This document shows, piece after piece, positions 18,401 through 26,670 of a stretch of 64,000 nucleotides of DNA; position 1 is the first letter of the stretch, and every line of letters starts with the position of its first letter. Origin of the DNA: Dyadobacter sp. Leaf189 (GTDB lineage: Bacteria; Bacteroidota; Bacteroidia; Cytophagales; Spirosomataceae); NCBI RefSeq assembly GCF_001424405.1, contig NZ_LMPS01000004.1:306537-370536 (forward strand), given 5' to 3'. Below the pieces are notes generated by a model that saw only the letters and a program-made list of their open reading frames with translations, was not told the DNA's origin and searched no databases. Both the position numbers and the translations under genes were made by a program.

Positions 18401-21096
18401 ACATCGTCAACCGCTCGTCGGGCGAACATATCAATGAATCGCTCGAACCACTTCGGGTTGCTTACCAAACCGGGGTTGAACGTGGCGACGTGGAATATTG
18501 CTCCTATGCATCAAGCTCTTACAGTTTCCACTTGTTACTTTCCGGAAAAAACCTCCATTGGGTAAAGCACGAAATGCTACGTTACAAGCAGCTGCCCAAA
18601 TCGCTCTCCAAAGAACCGGTTTCGCATTATAACGAGCCGCTGATTCAGATCGCCTGCAACCTGCTGGGCGAGAATAATGACCCTGTCGTTTTGACCGGGG
18701 ATTATTTCGATGAAGGAGCTCATTTTTCCGGCATTTTTGCTTTGAAGAATAACTCCCGCATGTTTGTCTGCTTTGCCTATAAAATGGCGCTTGCCTGTTT
18801 CTCCGGTGAAACTGAAAAAGGACTGGAATATGCTCGGCAGGCTGAGCGGTTTGCCACCAATGTGCGCGGTACCCAGTTCGAATCGCTTTTCTCATTCTTT
18901 TTCAGTCTGCTGAATAGCGCGGTTTACAAAACGGGGCGCGGAAGTAATTCTCATTTAAAAAATGCTGTCAAACATTGCGATAAATTAAGGAAGCTTTCCC
19001 GGCACATTCCCATCAACCTGGAACACAGGGTTTATCTGCTCGAAGCCGAGATTTTTGCTGCAAAAGGGAAGAGTGAGCAAGCCGCTGTCAGCTACGACAA
19101 AGCCATTAAGACCAGCAATGCGAACGGACATTTGCACGAAGCAGCGCTGTCCAATGAGCTTTGCGGCAGGTTTTGGAATGAAAAAGGCCAGATCAAAATG
19201 GCGCTGACTTACCTGAGTGCGGCATTGGACGGTTATAGAGAATGGGGTTGTGTGATCAAAGAGCGACAATTGTTGGCTGAATTCCCGGTGCTTTCACAGG
19301 ATATCTTTGATCAGGCGCTTCCATTCACCTCCAAGGCTACTGCGGGAGAGAGCATTGTTTCCACACTGGATCTGGCTACACTGATGAAAGCTTCTACTGC
19401 AATTTCCAGCGAGGTAGTTTTCAGCAGGTTAATGGAAAAGCTCATGCAGTTCGCCATTGAAAATGCGGGCGCGCAGTCGGGCTATTTCGTTCTGGACTGG
19501 GGCGGTGAATTGTACATTGAAGCCAGAAGATCGGTGATTGATGAAGTAAGCGACGTCCGCAAGCTGCGACTGGCCGATTCGAATGAAGTTCCGGCCAGCA
19601 TTATCGAGCACGTTTTTCACACAAAATCAGACGTTGTCCTGCACGACGCACTTGCCAGTGATGCTTTTAAAAACGATCCGGTAATCGCAGAAAGGCAAAT
19701 CCGCTCTGCATTGTGCATTCCGGCATTGAACCAGGGCAAGCTGGTGGGTGTGCTTTATCTTGAAAATAACCTGGCCACAGCGGTATTCACCAATGAACGC
19801 ACACAGCTTTTAAAGTTATTGTCAGGGCAAATCGCAGTTTCCATTGAGAATGCGATTCTCTATGAAAAGCTGGAACAAAAAGTGGCGGTACGAACTGCGG
19901 AAATCCAGGTTCAGAAAGAGGAAATTGAACGTCAGAAGCAGCTTGTGGAAGAGAAATCAAGGTTCAAGGAGCAGTTTTTCGCTAATATGAGCCACGAGAT
20001 CCGCACACCGATGACGGCGATCCTGGGCATGTCGGAGCTGATCTTCGATACCCAGCTCGATGCGAAGCAAACCGAGTATGCGAAGGGGATCAGGTACTCT
20101 TCCGAAAACCTGCTGGCGATCATCAACGACATTCTCGACTATTCTAAAATCGAGGCTGGCAAGTTTTCATTTGTAAATAAACCATTTCAGGTGCGCGACA
20201 GGATGAACAGACTGGGTTATATCCTGAGAGTAATTGCGGAAGAAAAGGGACTTAATTTGCAAGTGGCCGTCGACGATGATGTAAGTCTGCAACTGATCGG
20301 CGACCCGATCCGACTGCATCAGATTTTGCTTAACCTGGCCGGCAATGCAGTCAAATTCACCGATAATGGCGGTGTTTCGATCCGGGTAAGTGTAGTGAAC
20401 AAAGACCGGGAAAGTGAGGAGCTGCTATTCGAGGTAACCGACACGGGCATCGGCATTGCGCAGGACAAGCTGGCTTATATATTTGAAACGTTCACCCGCA
20501 TTGACGACGATCTGAACACCAAACAATCGGGGACCGGGCTGGGATTGTTTATTGCCAAAAAGCTCGTGGAAGAACAGGGCGGCAGCATGCAGGTGAACAG
20601 CATTCTGGGCCAGGGTACCACATTCAGTTTCAACCTGACTTTCGAGATCTGCAACCCTGGTGAGCATGTGGAGGATGAAGACAATGAAAGAATACTTTCC
20701 GGCGTGAATATCCTGCTGGTGGAAGACAACCTCTTCAATCAGGTCGTGGCGGAAGAAACTTTGAAAAAAATCATCCAGAACGTGCGTGTTACGATTGCCG
20801 ACAATGGTGAGATCGCGCTGAAAAAGCTGGACGAAGCAAGTTTTGACATCATATTAATGGATGTAAAAATGCCCGTCATGGACGGTTACAAGGCAACTCA
20901 GGCGATTCGATTGCGGGAAAAAGATAAAAACACGCCTATTCTCGCCTTTACTTCCAATGCGAATCCGGCCGAAGCGCAAAAGTGCCGGAATGCAGGTATG
21001 AACGATTATATCACCAAACCCATTGAAGCCAAAAAATTAAAATATAAGATCAGGAAATTGCTGGAAGCGACAAAGCAGATGGAGCAAACGCTATAA
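15460..21096 (+). CDS. Kinase-like / AAA-type ATPase / GAF / hybrid histidine kinase
   Basis: The ATG at 15460 gives 1878 residues; an earlier GTG at 15397 adds an unlikely leader. Domains in order: a protein-kinase-like domain (about 1-270; HPDLRP at 126-131 keeps the catalytic Asp128, but Lys is Arg and DFG is DLC); an AAA-like ATPase (Walker [10 protein letters not shown] with Lys332, Walker [12 protein letters not shown]); a long helical TPR-like middle; GAF (about 1300-1470); a coiled coil; HisKA (MSHEIRTP, His1512); HATPase ([22 protein letters not shown]); and a receiver (phospho-acceptor Asp1801 in LMDVKMP). It is cytoplasmic, with no membrane span seen, so its input is probably a soluble ligand or partner. 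It diverges from the biosynthesis-like operon and overlaps the HPt gene end to end. A phosphorelay from Asp1801 to HPt to the response regulator is inferred. Confidence 0.9.
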   Translation: MINVQEYRIFNVLHKELHKSTVRAEDSATGESLILKVVPFNGVHDAAGQEIEQEFEFGSQFTFSRILNHRRLLRPENYLVLEMDDFEGCNLEAYLSENRPAIDAALKIASSLTQIIEELQYHNIAHPDLRPIHFLINTDTLETRLTDLCYAVLQDNSGQVTRANTSLAALQYMSPEQSGLMDIPVDFRSDYYHLGVMFYQLFTSVLPFENADPNELVHAHMARSAANPSEINPEVPVAVSEIILKLLSKKPSGRYQTTSGIRHDLACCATNLNKGNVAFQVQIAAHDTAGEFSLPDKLYGRDQEIALLTAAFGRIGERNEMVLVSGNSGIGKSSLIRELQNRIEAQNVLFITGKFDQYVQNIPFEAIIQAFKELVCKISLGDRGCWKAQILDAVGLFGQIIIDVIPELEKIIGTQPLVESLTPIEAQNRFVNVFTRFINVFTKEEHPLVIFLDDLHWADPSSLRFLSRVTYSVEGSNLLIIGTYRDNELTENHPLRAALKDMDAATAGLTPFTLYPLQSADITEMVSDTLSCPPNIAARLADVVLTRTLGNPFFVSETIKDLVANGLVAYSSQQRKWTWNQQEVAGYALSGTSQQLLTSKINNLGEPARQALVTASCIGSDFDLIMLSALNDKTPQETAEDLREAVTENLLRLSADRGNEHQFLTTKRYRFVHDQVQQAAYNLLSPESRDEMHVNIGYFLLERLSAAERYEQLFEIVNHLNHHPKNFSQPEERHKIAGLNFEAGKKARSSAAYSVAMAYFRIGQEMLTHEDWTNAYQLTFDLHLHLAESAYLAGDAATCMSVAETALGHTKNAADRIELYHTQIQSLIFHEQHLDAIALSLKVLKDLNVTFPSKVSTVHTIAGYLKSKWLMRGKQIEDLENLPKMTAPDKLAAMRLLQNITAASFSAIPKLYPVMVLKMVELSLKYGIAPESAITFATYGAIVNAIETNHKACYRYGNVALKLADRMENSAAKARTLLLFNIVNRSSGEHINESLEPLRVAYQTGVERGDVEYCSYASSSYSFHLLLSGKNLHWVKHEMLRYKQLPKSLSKEPVSHYNEPLIQIACNLLGENNDPVVLTGDYFDEGAHFSGIFALKNNSRMFVCFAYKMALACFSGETEKGLEYARQAERFATNVRGTQFESLFSFFFSLLNSAVYKTGRGSNSHLKNAVKHCDKLRKLSRHIPINLEHRVYLLEAEIFAAKGKSEQAAVSYDKAIKTSNANGHLHEAALSNELCGRFWNEKGQIKMALTYLSAALDGYREWGCVIKERQLLAEFPVLSQDIFDQALPFTSKATAGESIVSTLDLATLMKASTAISSEVVFSRLMEKLMQFAIENAGAQSGYFVLDWGGELYIEARRSVIDEVSDVRKLRLADSNEVPASIIEHVFHTKSDVVLHDALASDAFKNDPVIAERQIRSALCIPALNQGKLVGVLYLENNLATAVFTNERTQLLKLLSGQIAVSIENAILYEKLEQKVAVRTAEIQVQKEEIERQKQLVEEKSRFKEQFFANMSHEIRTPMTAILGMSELIFDTQLDAKQTEYAKGIRYSSENLLAIINDILDYSKIEAGKFSFVNKPFQVRDRMNRLGYILRVIAEEKGLNLQVAVDDDVSLQLIGDPIRLHQILLNLAGNAVKFTDNGGVSIRVSVVNKDRESEELLFEVTDTGIGIAQDKLAYIFETFTRIDDDLNTKQSGTGLGLFIAKKLVEEQGGSMQVNSILGQGTTFSFNLTFEICNPGEHVEDEDNERILSGVNILLVEDNLFNQVVAEETLKKIIQNVRVTIADNGEIALKKLDEASFDIILMDVKMPVMDGYKATQAIRLREKDKNTPILAFTSNANPAEAQKCRNAGMNDYITKPIEAKKLKYKIRKLLEATKQMEQTL

Positions 21097-21423
21097 GCTG
21101 TTTTCCGGAAATTCCGCTTGCATGAATTGATCGAAGGCTTTTATAAACTGACTGATCCCGGCTGCGATTGAGCTGGTATCTCCATTGTCGACATTTTCTT
21201 CCATTTCCCGCATCTGCTCAGCAAATTCCGTTATGCCCAAGTAGCTGAACTGGGTTTTAAGGCTGTGGAACGAAGTTGAAAGTTCTTCCCATTCCTGATT
21301 CTCGCAAAGGCCAGGCAGTTGCCGAACCTGCGCGGGTACCTGTGTTTTAAAAATCAAAATAAAACGTGCGACAAGTTTTTCATCGCCTGACATCAGATTT
21401 TTGAGCAAAGACAAATCGATCAT
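21091..21423 (-). CDS. HPt phosphotransfer protein
   Basis: The 110 residues form a single helical HPt domain with the motif SFHSLKTQFSYLG, phospho-acceptor His53. HPt proteins pass phosphate from a hybrid kinase's receiver to a response regulator. The start codon overlaps the stop of the upstream response-regulator gene as ATGA, so they are translationally coupled. The 3' end overlaps the 3' end of the hybrid kinase by 6 bp. That makes the three genes a physically compact relay: kinase His1512, receiver Asp1801, HPt His53, regulator Asp54 (inference). Confidence 0.88.
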   Translation of the reverse strand: MIDLSLLKNLMSGDEKLVARFILIFKTQVPAQVRQLPGLCENQEWEELSTSFHSLKTQFSYLGITEFAEQMREMEENVDNGDTSSIAAGISQFIKAFDQFMQAEFPENSL

Positions 21424-22124
21424 CCGGCCACACTTTGTTTATACACCAGCTTATAACCTTCTCCATGCAGATTCAGGATCTCCACGGAAGAATCGGGTTT
21501 CAGGAACTTGCGCAGCTTGCCGACGTATACATTCAAACTATATCCGCGGTAATGCTCCTCATCGCCCCAAATTCCCATCATTGCTGCATCGCGCGTGAGT
21601 ACTTTATTCTGATTGTCGCAAAACAGTTTCAGCAGCTTGGACTCAATGGAAGTAAGCTTGATTTTTTCACCTGCAACTGTGAGCTCCCGGAGTTCGAGGT
21701 CAAATTTTGAATCGCCCCACTGATATTGGTCAATCACAACCGATTTCTCCTGCACTTTTACCCTTTTCAAAATGGCTTTAATCCGCAAGTAAAGCTCTTC
21801 CATGCTGAATGGTTTGGTCAGATAATCGTCTGCCCCGAGCGTCAGGCCTTTGATCTTGTCCTCTTTCAGCGATTGCCCGGTCAGGAAAATAATGGGTGTC
21901 ATTTCATTGATTTCCTTGATCTCTTCGGCCAGTGTAAAGCCGTCTTTTTTAGGCATTTTAACATCCAGCACACAGAGGTCAAACGAATGTAGTTTAAATG
22001 CGTCGAGCCCGGCCTGTCCATCGTGTTTCAGCATGACCTTGCAGCCCTTCATTTCCAGATATTCCTTGGTCAATTCACTGTATTGGATCTCGTCGTCGAT
22101 CAGTAGTAAGCTTGGCGTTTCCAT
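21420..22124 (-). CDS. OmpR/PhoB-family response regulator
   Basis: The 234 residues comprise a receiver domain (LLLIDDEIQYSEL; Asp54 in CVLDVKMPKKDGF; Thr in IIFLTGQS; Lys in DDYLTKPF) and a winged-helix DNA-binding domain (LTSIESKLLKLFCDNQNKVL... NVYVGKLRKFL). It controls transcription; the targets are unknown, and the divergent operon 5-12 kb away is the natural guess. A -7-like box TATTTTTG lies at 22163-22170 on the minus strand. The stop overlaps the HPt start by 4 bp. Confidence 0.9.
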   Translation of the reverse strand: METPSLLLIDDEIQYSELTKEYLEMKGCKVMLKHDGQAGLDAFKLHSFDLCVLDVKMPKKDGFTLAEEIKEINEMTPIIFLTGQSLKEDKIKGLTLGADDYLTKPFSMEELYLRIKAILKRVKVQEKSVVIDQYQWGDSKFDLELRELTVAGEKIKLTSIESKLLKLFCDNQNKVLTRDAAMMGIWGDEEHYRGYSLNVYVGKLRKFLKPDSSVEILNLHGEGYKLVYKQSVAG

Positions 22125-22162
22125 TGTGTTGAGTTAGTGCAAATTTCGGGATGCAAAGGCGG

Positions 22163-22170
22163 CAAAAATA
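22163..22170 (-). promoter_or_regulatory. Candidate -7 box of the response-regulator/HPt operon
   Basis: TATTTTTG on the minus strand fits TAnnTTTG and lies about 40 bases upstream of the ATG at 22124. No convincing -33 element was assigned. Confidence 0.4.
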
Positions 22171-22334
22171 GAGTTATATCGTCCTCCATTTCTTTTTTCC
22201 CCAATATTCTTATTGAATGGTTTTGGTGTCATATTTCCATTCAATGCAAATAACAAAAAGCGGCAAAAACAGCCACAGGCTGACAGCAATGCATTCACGG
22301 TCAACTGCATACAGAACCCTCCTATACAAATTGT

Positions 22335-23474
22335 TTACTGCACCGGAGACATGAATCTCTGGAAAGTAAAGTCGCGTTGACGAATCTCCATCTCATTCTC
22401 GCTGGATGCTCTTTGGGCATCAGATGCATAGGCAAACATCTTGTGCTCATAATCTTCAATAGCGGCCTGCATGGTTTCATAATTATCGCTGGTCAGATTA
22501 CCTGCTAACAATAAAGCGTCCATCAGGCCAATATTTACACCCTGACCGGCAAAAGGCGGCATCAGATGTGCGGCATCTCCGATCAGTGTCACTGGTAACG
22601 GTCGGTTTACTTTCCAGGGATTGTCAAGAGACAGTTTTCGGGTGGGCAAACCAACAAAGAACGATGTGGCCTTGAACAATTCATGATAACGCTTGTCCCA
22701 ATCCGCAAATCTTTCGGAAAGGTAAGTGCAGATACGGGCCGGGCTTTTAAAATCCAGTCCAGGACCGTTCGACCATTCTTCTGGTTTTTGGAATGTTACT
22801 CCGTAAGCCAATGCCCCGTGATTATCGGGGTTTGCTACCAGTAAGTTGCCTTGGTACGAACTCATCAAAATATTGCCGTTACACAATTGGTAGAAGTTGG
22901 GGCATTTCTGTGCCGGGTCAAGCACTTCGCCCTGGATAATGAAGGTGCCAGTGTCTTCGACCTGTGCATCTGTCACATAAGATCTTAGCCTGGACATCCC
23001 GCCGTTTGCGCCGATCACCAGATCAGCGGCAGCATCCGGTTTTCCGTCAAAATGTAGCTTCCATTTTCCATTGTCCCGGGAAAGCCCTGTCAATTTTCTG
23101 TCCCAAAGTACTGTGCTGGTAGCCAAACTATCAAGCAGTAAAGTCCGTAAATCATTTCTGCTGATTTCGGGTTGATCAAATTGGTTTTCAGCGGTTGGTT
23201 TGTTAGAAAAAATAACATTGCCGTGCTGATCGGCCAGAGTCCTCCCCATTGGTTTTGCCAGCGCAAAATAGCGTTCGAGCAAACCTGCTTTTTTCAAGGC
23301 AGCTTGCCCCGACTCTTTATGAAGGTCAAGGGTCCCACCCCAGATTCTGGCCTGAGCGTCTTTGTCCCGCTCATAGACAGTGACATGGACACCTTGTTGT
23401 TGTAATAAGCTGGCCAACGTAAGACCAACCGGCCCAGCGCCAACAATGGCTACCTGTTTGTTACTAAGCATCAT
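22335..23474 (-). CDS. Tet(X)-like FAD-dependent monooxygenase
   Basis: The 379-residue class A flavoprotein monooxygenase has the FAD loop VAIVGAGPVGLTLA (8-21), RIWGGTLDLHKESGQAALKK, ISRNDLRTLLLDSL, LVIGANGGMSRLR, FYQLCNGNILMSS and the second FAD motif IGDAAHLMPPFAGQGVN. From memory, these match the Tet(X) tetracycline-degrading enzymes almost position by position along the whole length, including the C-terminal DFTFQ segment. Tet(X) hydroxylates tetracyclines at C11a using NADPH and O2. Whether this chromosomal homologue does so, or acts on another polycyclic compound, cannot be read from sequence. The start may be either of the two adjacent ATGs. It diverges from an AraC regulator, and a -7 box lies at 23500-23507. 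Confidence 0.85.
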   Translation of the reverse strand: MMLSNKQVAIVGAGPVGLTLASLLQQQGVHVTVYERDKDAQARIWGGTLDLHKESGQAALKKAGLLERYFALAKPMGRTLADQHGNVIFSNKPTAENQFDQPEISRNDLRTLLLDSLATSTVLWDRKLTGLSRDNGKWKLHFDGKPDAAADLVIGANGGMSRLRSYVTDAQVEDTGTFIIQGEVLDPAQKCPNFYQLCNGNILMSSYQGNLLVANPDNHGALAYGVTFQKPEEWSNGPGLDFKSPARICTYLSERFADWDKRYHELFKATSFFVGLPTRKLSLDNPWKVNRPLPVTLIGDAAHLMPPFAGQGVNIGLMDALLLAGNLTSDNYETMQAAIEDYEHKMFAYASDAQRASSENEMEIRQRDFTFQRFMSPVQ

Positions 23475-23499
23475 GAGTTGGTATTGATTAATCCCAATG

Positions 23500-23507
23500 C
23501 AAACTTA
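23500..23507 (-). promoter_or_regulatory. Candidate -7 box for the Tet(X)-like gene
   Basis: TAAGTTTG on the minus strand lies about 25 bases before the start codon. A TTG occurs 16 bases further upstream, slightly short of the usual spacing. Confidence 0.45.
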
Positions 23508-23537
23508 CCAAGTCTGTTAGAAGCAAATTAGCTACAT

Positions 23538-23561
23538 TAGACTCAAAAATAGTCTCAAAAG
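23538..23561 (+). promoter_or_regulatory. Direct-repeat operator before the AraC gene
   Basis: Two adjacent 12-bp direct repeats, TAGACTCAAAAA and TAGTCTCAAAAG, end 6 bp before the ATG of the AraC gene and lie within the divergent promoter region of the Tet(X)-like gene. Adjacent same-direction half sites fit an AraC-type dimer, so autoregulation and control of the monooxygenase are likely. Confidence 0.5.
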
Positions 23562-23567
23562 ACTTTA

Positions 23568-24521
23568 ATGGAAGAAGATAAACAATCAACAATACCCAAA
23601 GTGCTGATCGGGCTAGCTCATCGACTAGGGACAGAGGTGAAAAACTGGCGACTGGATATTCCCCAGAAATTCGGTAGTGGTTATTGCGCGGGGTTCGAGT
23701 TCAATGAGTTTATCCGGCTGATTATTTTCAATTACCAGCTCCGAGAAGACCTCGTCATTGACAATCCGGATATAGAAACTGCGGAAAGAATGATCCTGTT
23801 TAAGTTCCAGCATGTGCTAACGACATCAACCGATGTACCAGCAGATCAGCAGGCCCCGTCGGTTTTGATCGTAACCAGTCGCCTGAACCCTAACCTGGTT
23901 ATTCCGATTCAACGGAACCGGGCAATGATCAATGTAGAAATGGACGCCACTTATCTGAAAAGACTCTTTTTGTCTCACAAATCGCCGGTCTTGCAGGGCC
24001 TGCTGGAAAACACGCAGCCTTTGTTTTTTGAAGAAATGGTATTTCCCGCTTTACAGACCATCATTGATCAGCTGGTAAGCGAAACGGTTGATGACAATTT
24101 TGCCTTATTTTTTCGGCGTGTAAAGACCGAGGAACTGATTTGCCGGTTGTTAATGGCCCTGGAAAAGCGGAATGAAAACCAGCTTTATGCATTAAATGGC
24201 AAGGATATTCAAACCATTTACCGGATTAAGGAACAAATGCTGGAACACCTGGAAGTCCCGCCGGTAATTAGCGAATTAGCGAGTAGCGCCCAAATGAGTC
24301 CAACGAAACTGAAAAGGTTATTCAGACAAATGTTCGGCAACAGCATATTCAGCTATTATCAGGCATTCCGCATCAATGAGGCGGCGCGTCTATTGAAAAC
24401 AGAAAAGCTGTCGGTTTCAGAGGTAGGATATCAACTCGGCTTTGCCAACCTGAGCCACTTTTCCAGGGTATTCGAAAAGCATATTGGTGTTAAGCCAAAG
24501 AAGTTTTCAGTTATGCTTTAA
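23568..24521 (+). CDS. AraC-family transcriptional regulator
   Basis: The 317-residue protein has a variable N-terminal ligand or oligomer domain and a C-terminal double helix-turn-helix: VISELASSAQMSPTKLKRLF, then SVSEVGYQLGFANLSHFSRV, ending GVKPKKFS. It is transcribed divergently from the Tet(X)-like gene, with direct repeats immediately before its ATG, so it is the probable regulator of that gene. Its 3' end overlaps the next AraC gene's stop by 4 bp (convergent). Confidence 0.88.
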   Translation: MEEDKQSTIPKVLIGLAHRLGTEVKNWRLDIPQKFGSGYCAGFEFNEFIRLIIFNYQLREDLVIDNPDIETAERMILFKFQHVLTTSTDVPADQQAPSVLIVTSRLNPNLVIPIQRNRAMINVEMDATYLKRLFLSHKSPVLQGLLENTQPLFFEEMVFPALQTIIDQLVSETVDDNFALFFRRVKTEELICRLLMALEKRNENQLYALNGKDIQTIYRIKEQMLEHLEVPPVISELASSAQMSPTKLKRLFRQMFGNSIFSYYQAFRINEAARLLKTEKLSVSEVGYQLGFANLSHFSRVFEKHIGVKPKKFSVML

Positions 24522-25432
24522 TTAAAAGAACGCCTGAAATCCAACGGCGAAACACTGGTTTTGAGTTTGAAAAGTTTGCTGAATGACTGGGGATGTTCGA
24601 ACCCTAATTCGTACGCTATTTCGCTGATCGAAGCATCGCTCGTCGATAACTGTTCCTTTGCTTTTTCGATCAGGTGATTATGAATGTGCTGTTGGGTATT
24701 CTGCCCGGTAAGTGATCGCAGCATATCACTTAAATAACTCGCACTGACGTTTAACTGCTCAGACAGAAATTGAACAGTTGGAAGCCCCTGCTTTTGGGTG
24801 GGTGTTGACTGAAAGTAGGAATGTAAAATGTCTTCCACCTTTTGAAGCAGATCGCTGCTTACTGCTTTACGGGTAATGAATTGCCGGTTGTAGAACCGGT
24901 TGGCATAATTCAGCAGCAATTCGATCTGAGAAATCACAACGTCCTGGCTGAAATTATCGATTCTGTCTTTTAATTCTTCTTCAATGCTTTCAAAAACAGA
25001 AATGATCGTGGTCTTTTCCTTTTCGGATAAGTGCAGCGCTTCATGGATAGAATAGGAAAAAAATCCGAACTCTTTGATCTTCCGGGCTAGTTCGTAACCC
25101 AGTAAAAAATCCGGGTGGAAAAGTAGAGTATAACCAGACTGATCACTGATTGGTGCGTGGCCTCCCGTGATCTGATTAGGCGAAACAAAGAACATTCCCC
25201 CCTCGTCGAAATCGTAGTAATGCTGCCCATATTTAAACTTCCCCTGGAAGTTCATCTTATAAGAGATTTTGTAAAAATTAAGAATATGGGGACTGGGAAG
25301 TCTTTCCAACGGAACGGTCCCATCAGCATTGTTGATTAAACTTACCAATGGGTGCATAGGTGCCGGAATGTCCAGCGCCTTATGCAGCCTTGATAAGGAA
25401 TGGAATCTATGGCTAGACAGCTCATCCTTCAT
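24518..25432 (-). CDS. AraC-family transcriptional regulator
   Basis: From the ATG at 25432 the protein has 304 residues; a TTG at 25462 would overlap the upstream hydrolase gene. The N-terminal part is a cupin-like sensor (HYYDFDEGGMFFVSPNQI), and the C-terminal part is an AraC HTH (LNVSASYLSDMLRSLTG, SISEIAYELGFEHPQSFSKL, SPLDFRRSF). It follows the alpha/beta hydrolase gene by 13 bp in the same direction, so the two probably form one transcript. Confidence 0.87.
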   Translation of the reverse strand: MKDELSSHRFHSLSRLHKALDIPAPMHPLVSLINNADGTVPLERLPSPHILNFYKISYKMNFQGKFKYGQHYYDFDEGGMFFVSPNQITGGHAPISDQSGYTLLFHPDFLLGYELARKIKEFGFFSYSIHEALHLSEKEKTTIISVFESIEEELKDRIDNFSQDVVISQIELLLNYANRFYNRQFITRKAVSSDLLQKVEDILHSYFQSTPTQKQGLPTVQFLSEQLNVSASYLSDMLRSLTGQNTQQHIHNHLIEKAKEQLSTSDASISEIAYELGFEHPQSFSKLFKLKTSVSPLDFRRSFN

Positions 25433-25445
25433 AATAATGCCTGTT

Positions 25446-26375
25446 TTATAATTTACTTTCAATACTGCCTAATGCACCCTGTACGCCGTTAAGGCTTTTC
25501 CTGGCATCTTCCCAGCTTGTATCGTTTGGATCAAACATACTCCGAACATAGGCAAGAATGCTTTCACATACAAAGGCAACACGCTCCGGATTTTCATCAC
25601 TTGTTTCGCGGGCATCATACCCTGATATGCCACCAAAAATGTGTTCGGCACCGAAAACAGTCAGCAGGTCTTTTGGTCCCGGACTTTGATAATAAGCGTC
25701 CGCACGCCAATTATCCACATCAGAGAACATGAGGTTGATGTCTTTGTCCCCATTCACAATAAGGGCTGGCAAAGTCATGGTACCGAAATTGCCCGCCGCC
25801 AACACCGGATAATGCTGTCTGTTTACTCCGTTAAATCCTTCGGGCCCACCAGACGCGCCAATCAGCACCAGGGCTTTTAATCTCGGTTCTGCAGCATTCA
25901 CTATTTTACCTGTGGCGGGGTCGGTTACCTCCATACCTGCCAGCATGGCCACGGTCTGGCCGCCCATGGAATGACCGACGGCAGCCACTTTTGCTTTATC
26001 AACTCTTCCGGTCAACCCGGGTACTGTCGCAATAATTTCGTCCAGATGATCCAGGATAAATTGCATATCCGTTGCCCGTGAACTCCAAAACAAGGGTGCT
26101 TCCGGAAGGAACGAAGAAAGCGCAAGTGCCCTCGAATTTTGATGAGTGGGTTGAATTACCACGAAGCCTTTTGCCGCAAAGAAATCAACCATGGGGGCAT
26201 ATCCCTTGTACGAAGAAAGAAAGTTAGACGGACCATGTCCATGCGAAAGAAGAATGACCGGCAGGTTATTTCCGCTGGCAGGAGCAGAGACTTTCATTTC
26301 AAGGTCTACGTGACGGCCGGCAACGGGTAATACAACCGGACTAAAACTCATGATGGGTGTTTGTGACTGTTTCAT
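25446..26375 (-). CDS. Alpha/beta hydrolase (dienelactone/chlorophyllase-like)
   Basis: With the ATG at 26375 the protein has 309 residues; a TTG at 26405 is an alternative. Visible elements are the oxyanion region VILLSHGHGPSNF, the nucleophile elbow VGHSMGGQTVA (Ser in GHSMG), an acid-strand segment PALIVNGDKDINLM and a late His in FGAEHIFGG, which form a complete triad. No signal peptide is seen, so it is probably a cytoplasmic esterase or lactonase. It is upstream of, and probably co-transcribed with, the AraC gene. The substrate is unknown. Confidence 0.82.
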   Translation of the reverse strand: MKQSQTPIMSFSPVVLPVAGRHVDLEMKVSAPASGNNLPVILLSHGHGPSNFLSSYKGYAPMVDFFAAKGFVVIQPTHQNSRALALSSFLPEAPLFWSSRATDMQFILDHLDEIIATVPGLTGRVDKAKVAAVGHSMGGQTVAMLAGMEVTDPATGKIVNAAEPRLKALVLIGASGGPEGFNGVNRQHYPVLAAGNFGTMTLPALIVNGDKDINLMFSDVDNWRADAYYQSPGPKDLLTVFGAEHIFGGISGYDARETSDENPERVAFVCESILAYVRSMFDPNDTSWEDARKSLNGVQGALGSIESKL

Positions 26376-26516
26376 TTGATCTTTGATTAAATTTTGATAA
26401 TGCAAAGTTCATCAGCCCTTAACTCCCCGGCGTAGTGAAATCGGGGCATTGCTTAGCCAAAATCCGGAAAAGGGATGCATTACGGATACACTTAGTAAAG
26501 GCACATAATATTTGAA

Positions 26517-26606
26517 ATCATCCAGTATTGGTCGGACATTGTTCCGTTGCGGTAAAAACAAGAAGAGTGCAGACGATTGAAATCAATCATCTGCACTCTT
26601 CTTGTT
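26517..26606 (-). repeat. Interspersed terminator-associated repeat, copy 3
   Basis: aaatcatccag (26515-26525) and gacatt.gtt.cgttgcgg match copy 1 near 3926 in order and spacing with few changes, and again a strong hairpin adjoins. The hairpin sequence itself differs from that of copies 1 and 2. Confidence 0.6.
26557..26606 (-). terminator. Intrinsic terminator of SusCD locus 1
   Basis: A perfect 17-bp stem (AACAAGAAGAGTGCAGA and its complement) has a nested GATTGA/TCAATC stem in the loop. On the minus strand it is followed by TTTTTA. It lies about 65 bp past the SusD stop. Confidence 0.88.
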
Positions 26607-26670
26607 ATCCGTTTCGCGTTTGGCTACGCATTAACTCCCGACTATGCCGCCGGAAGGATTTGATGAGCAG

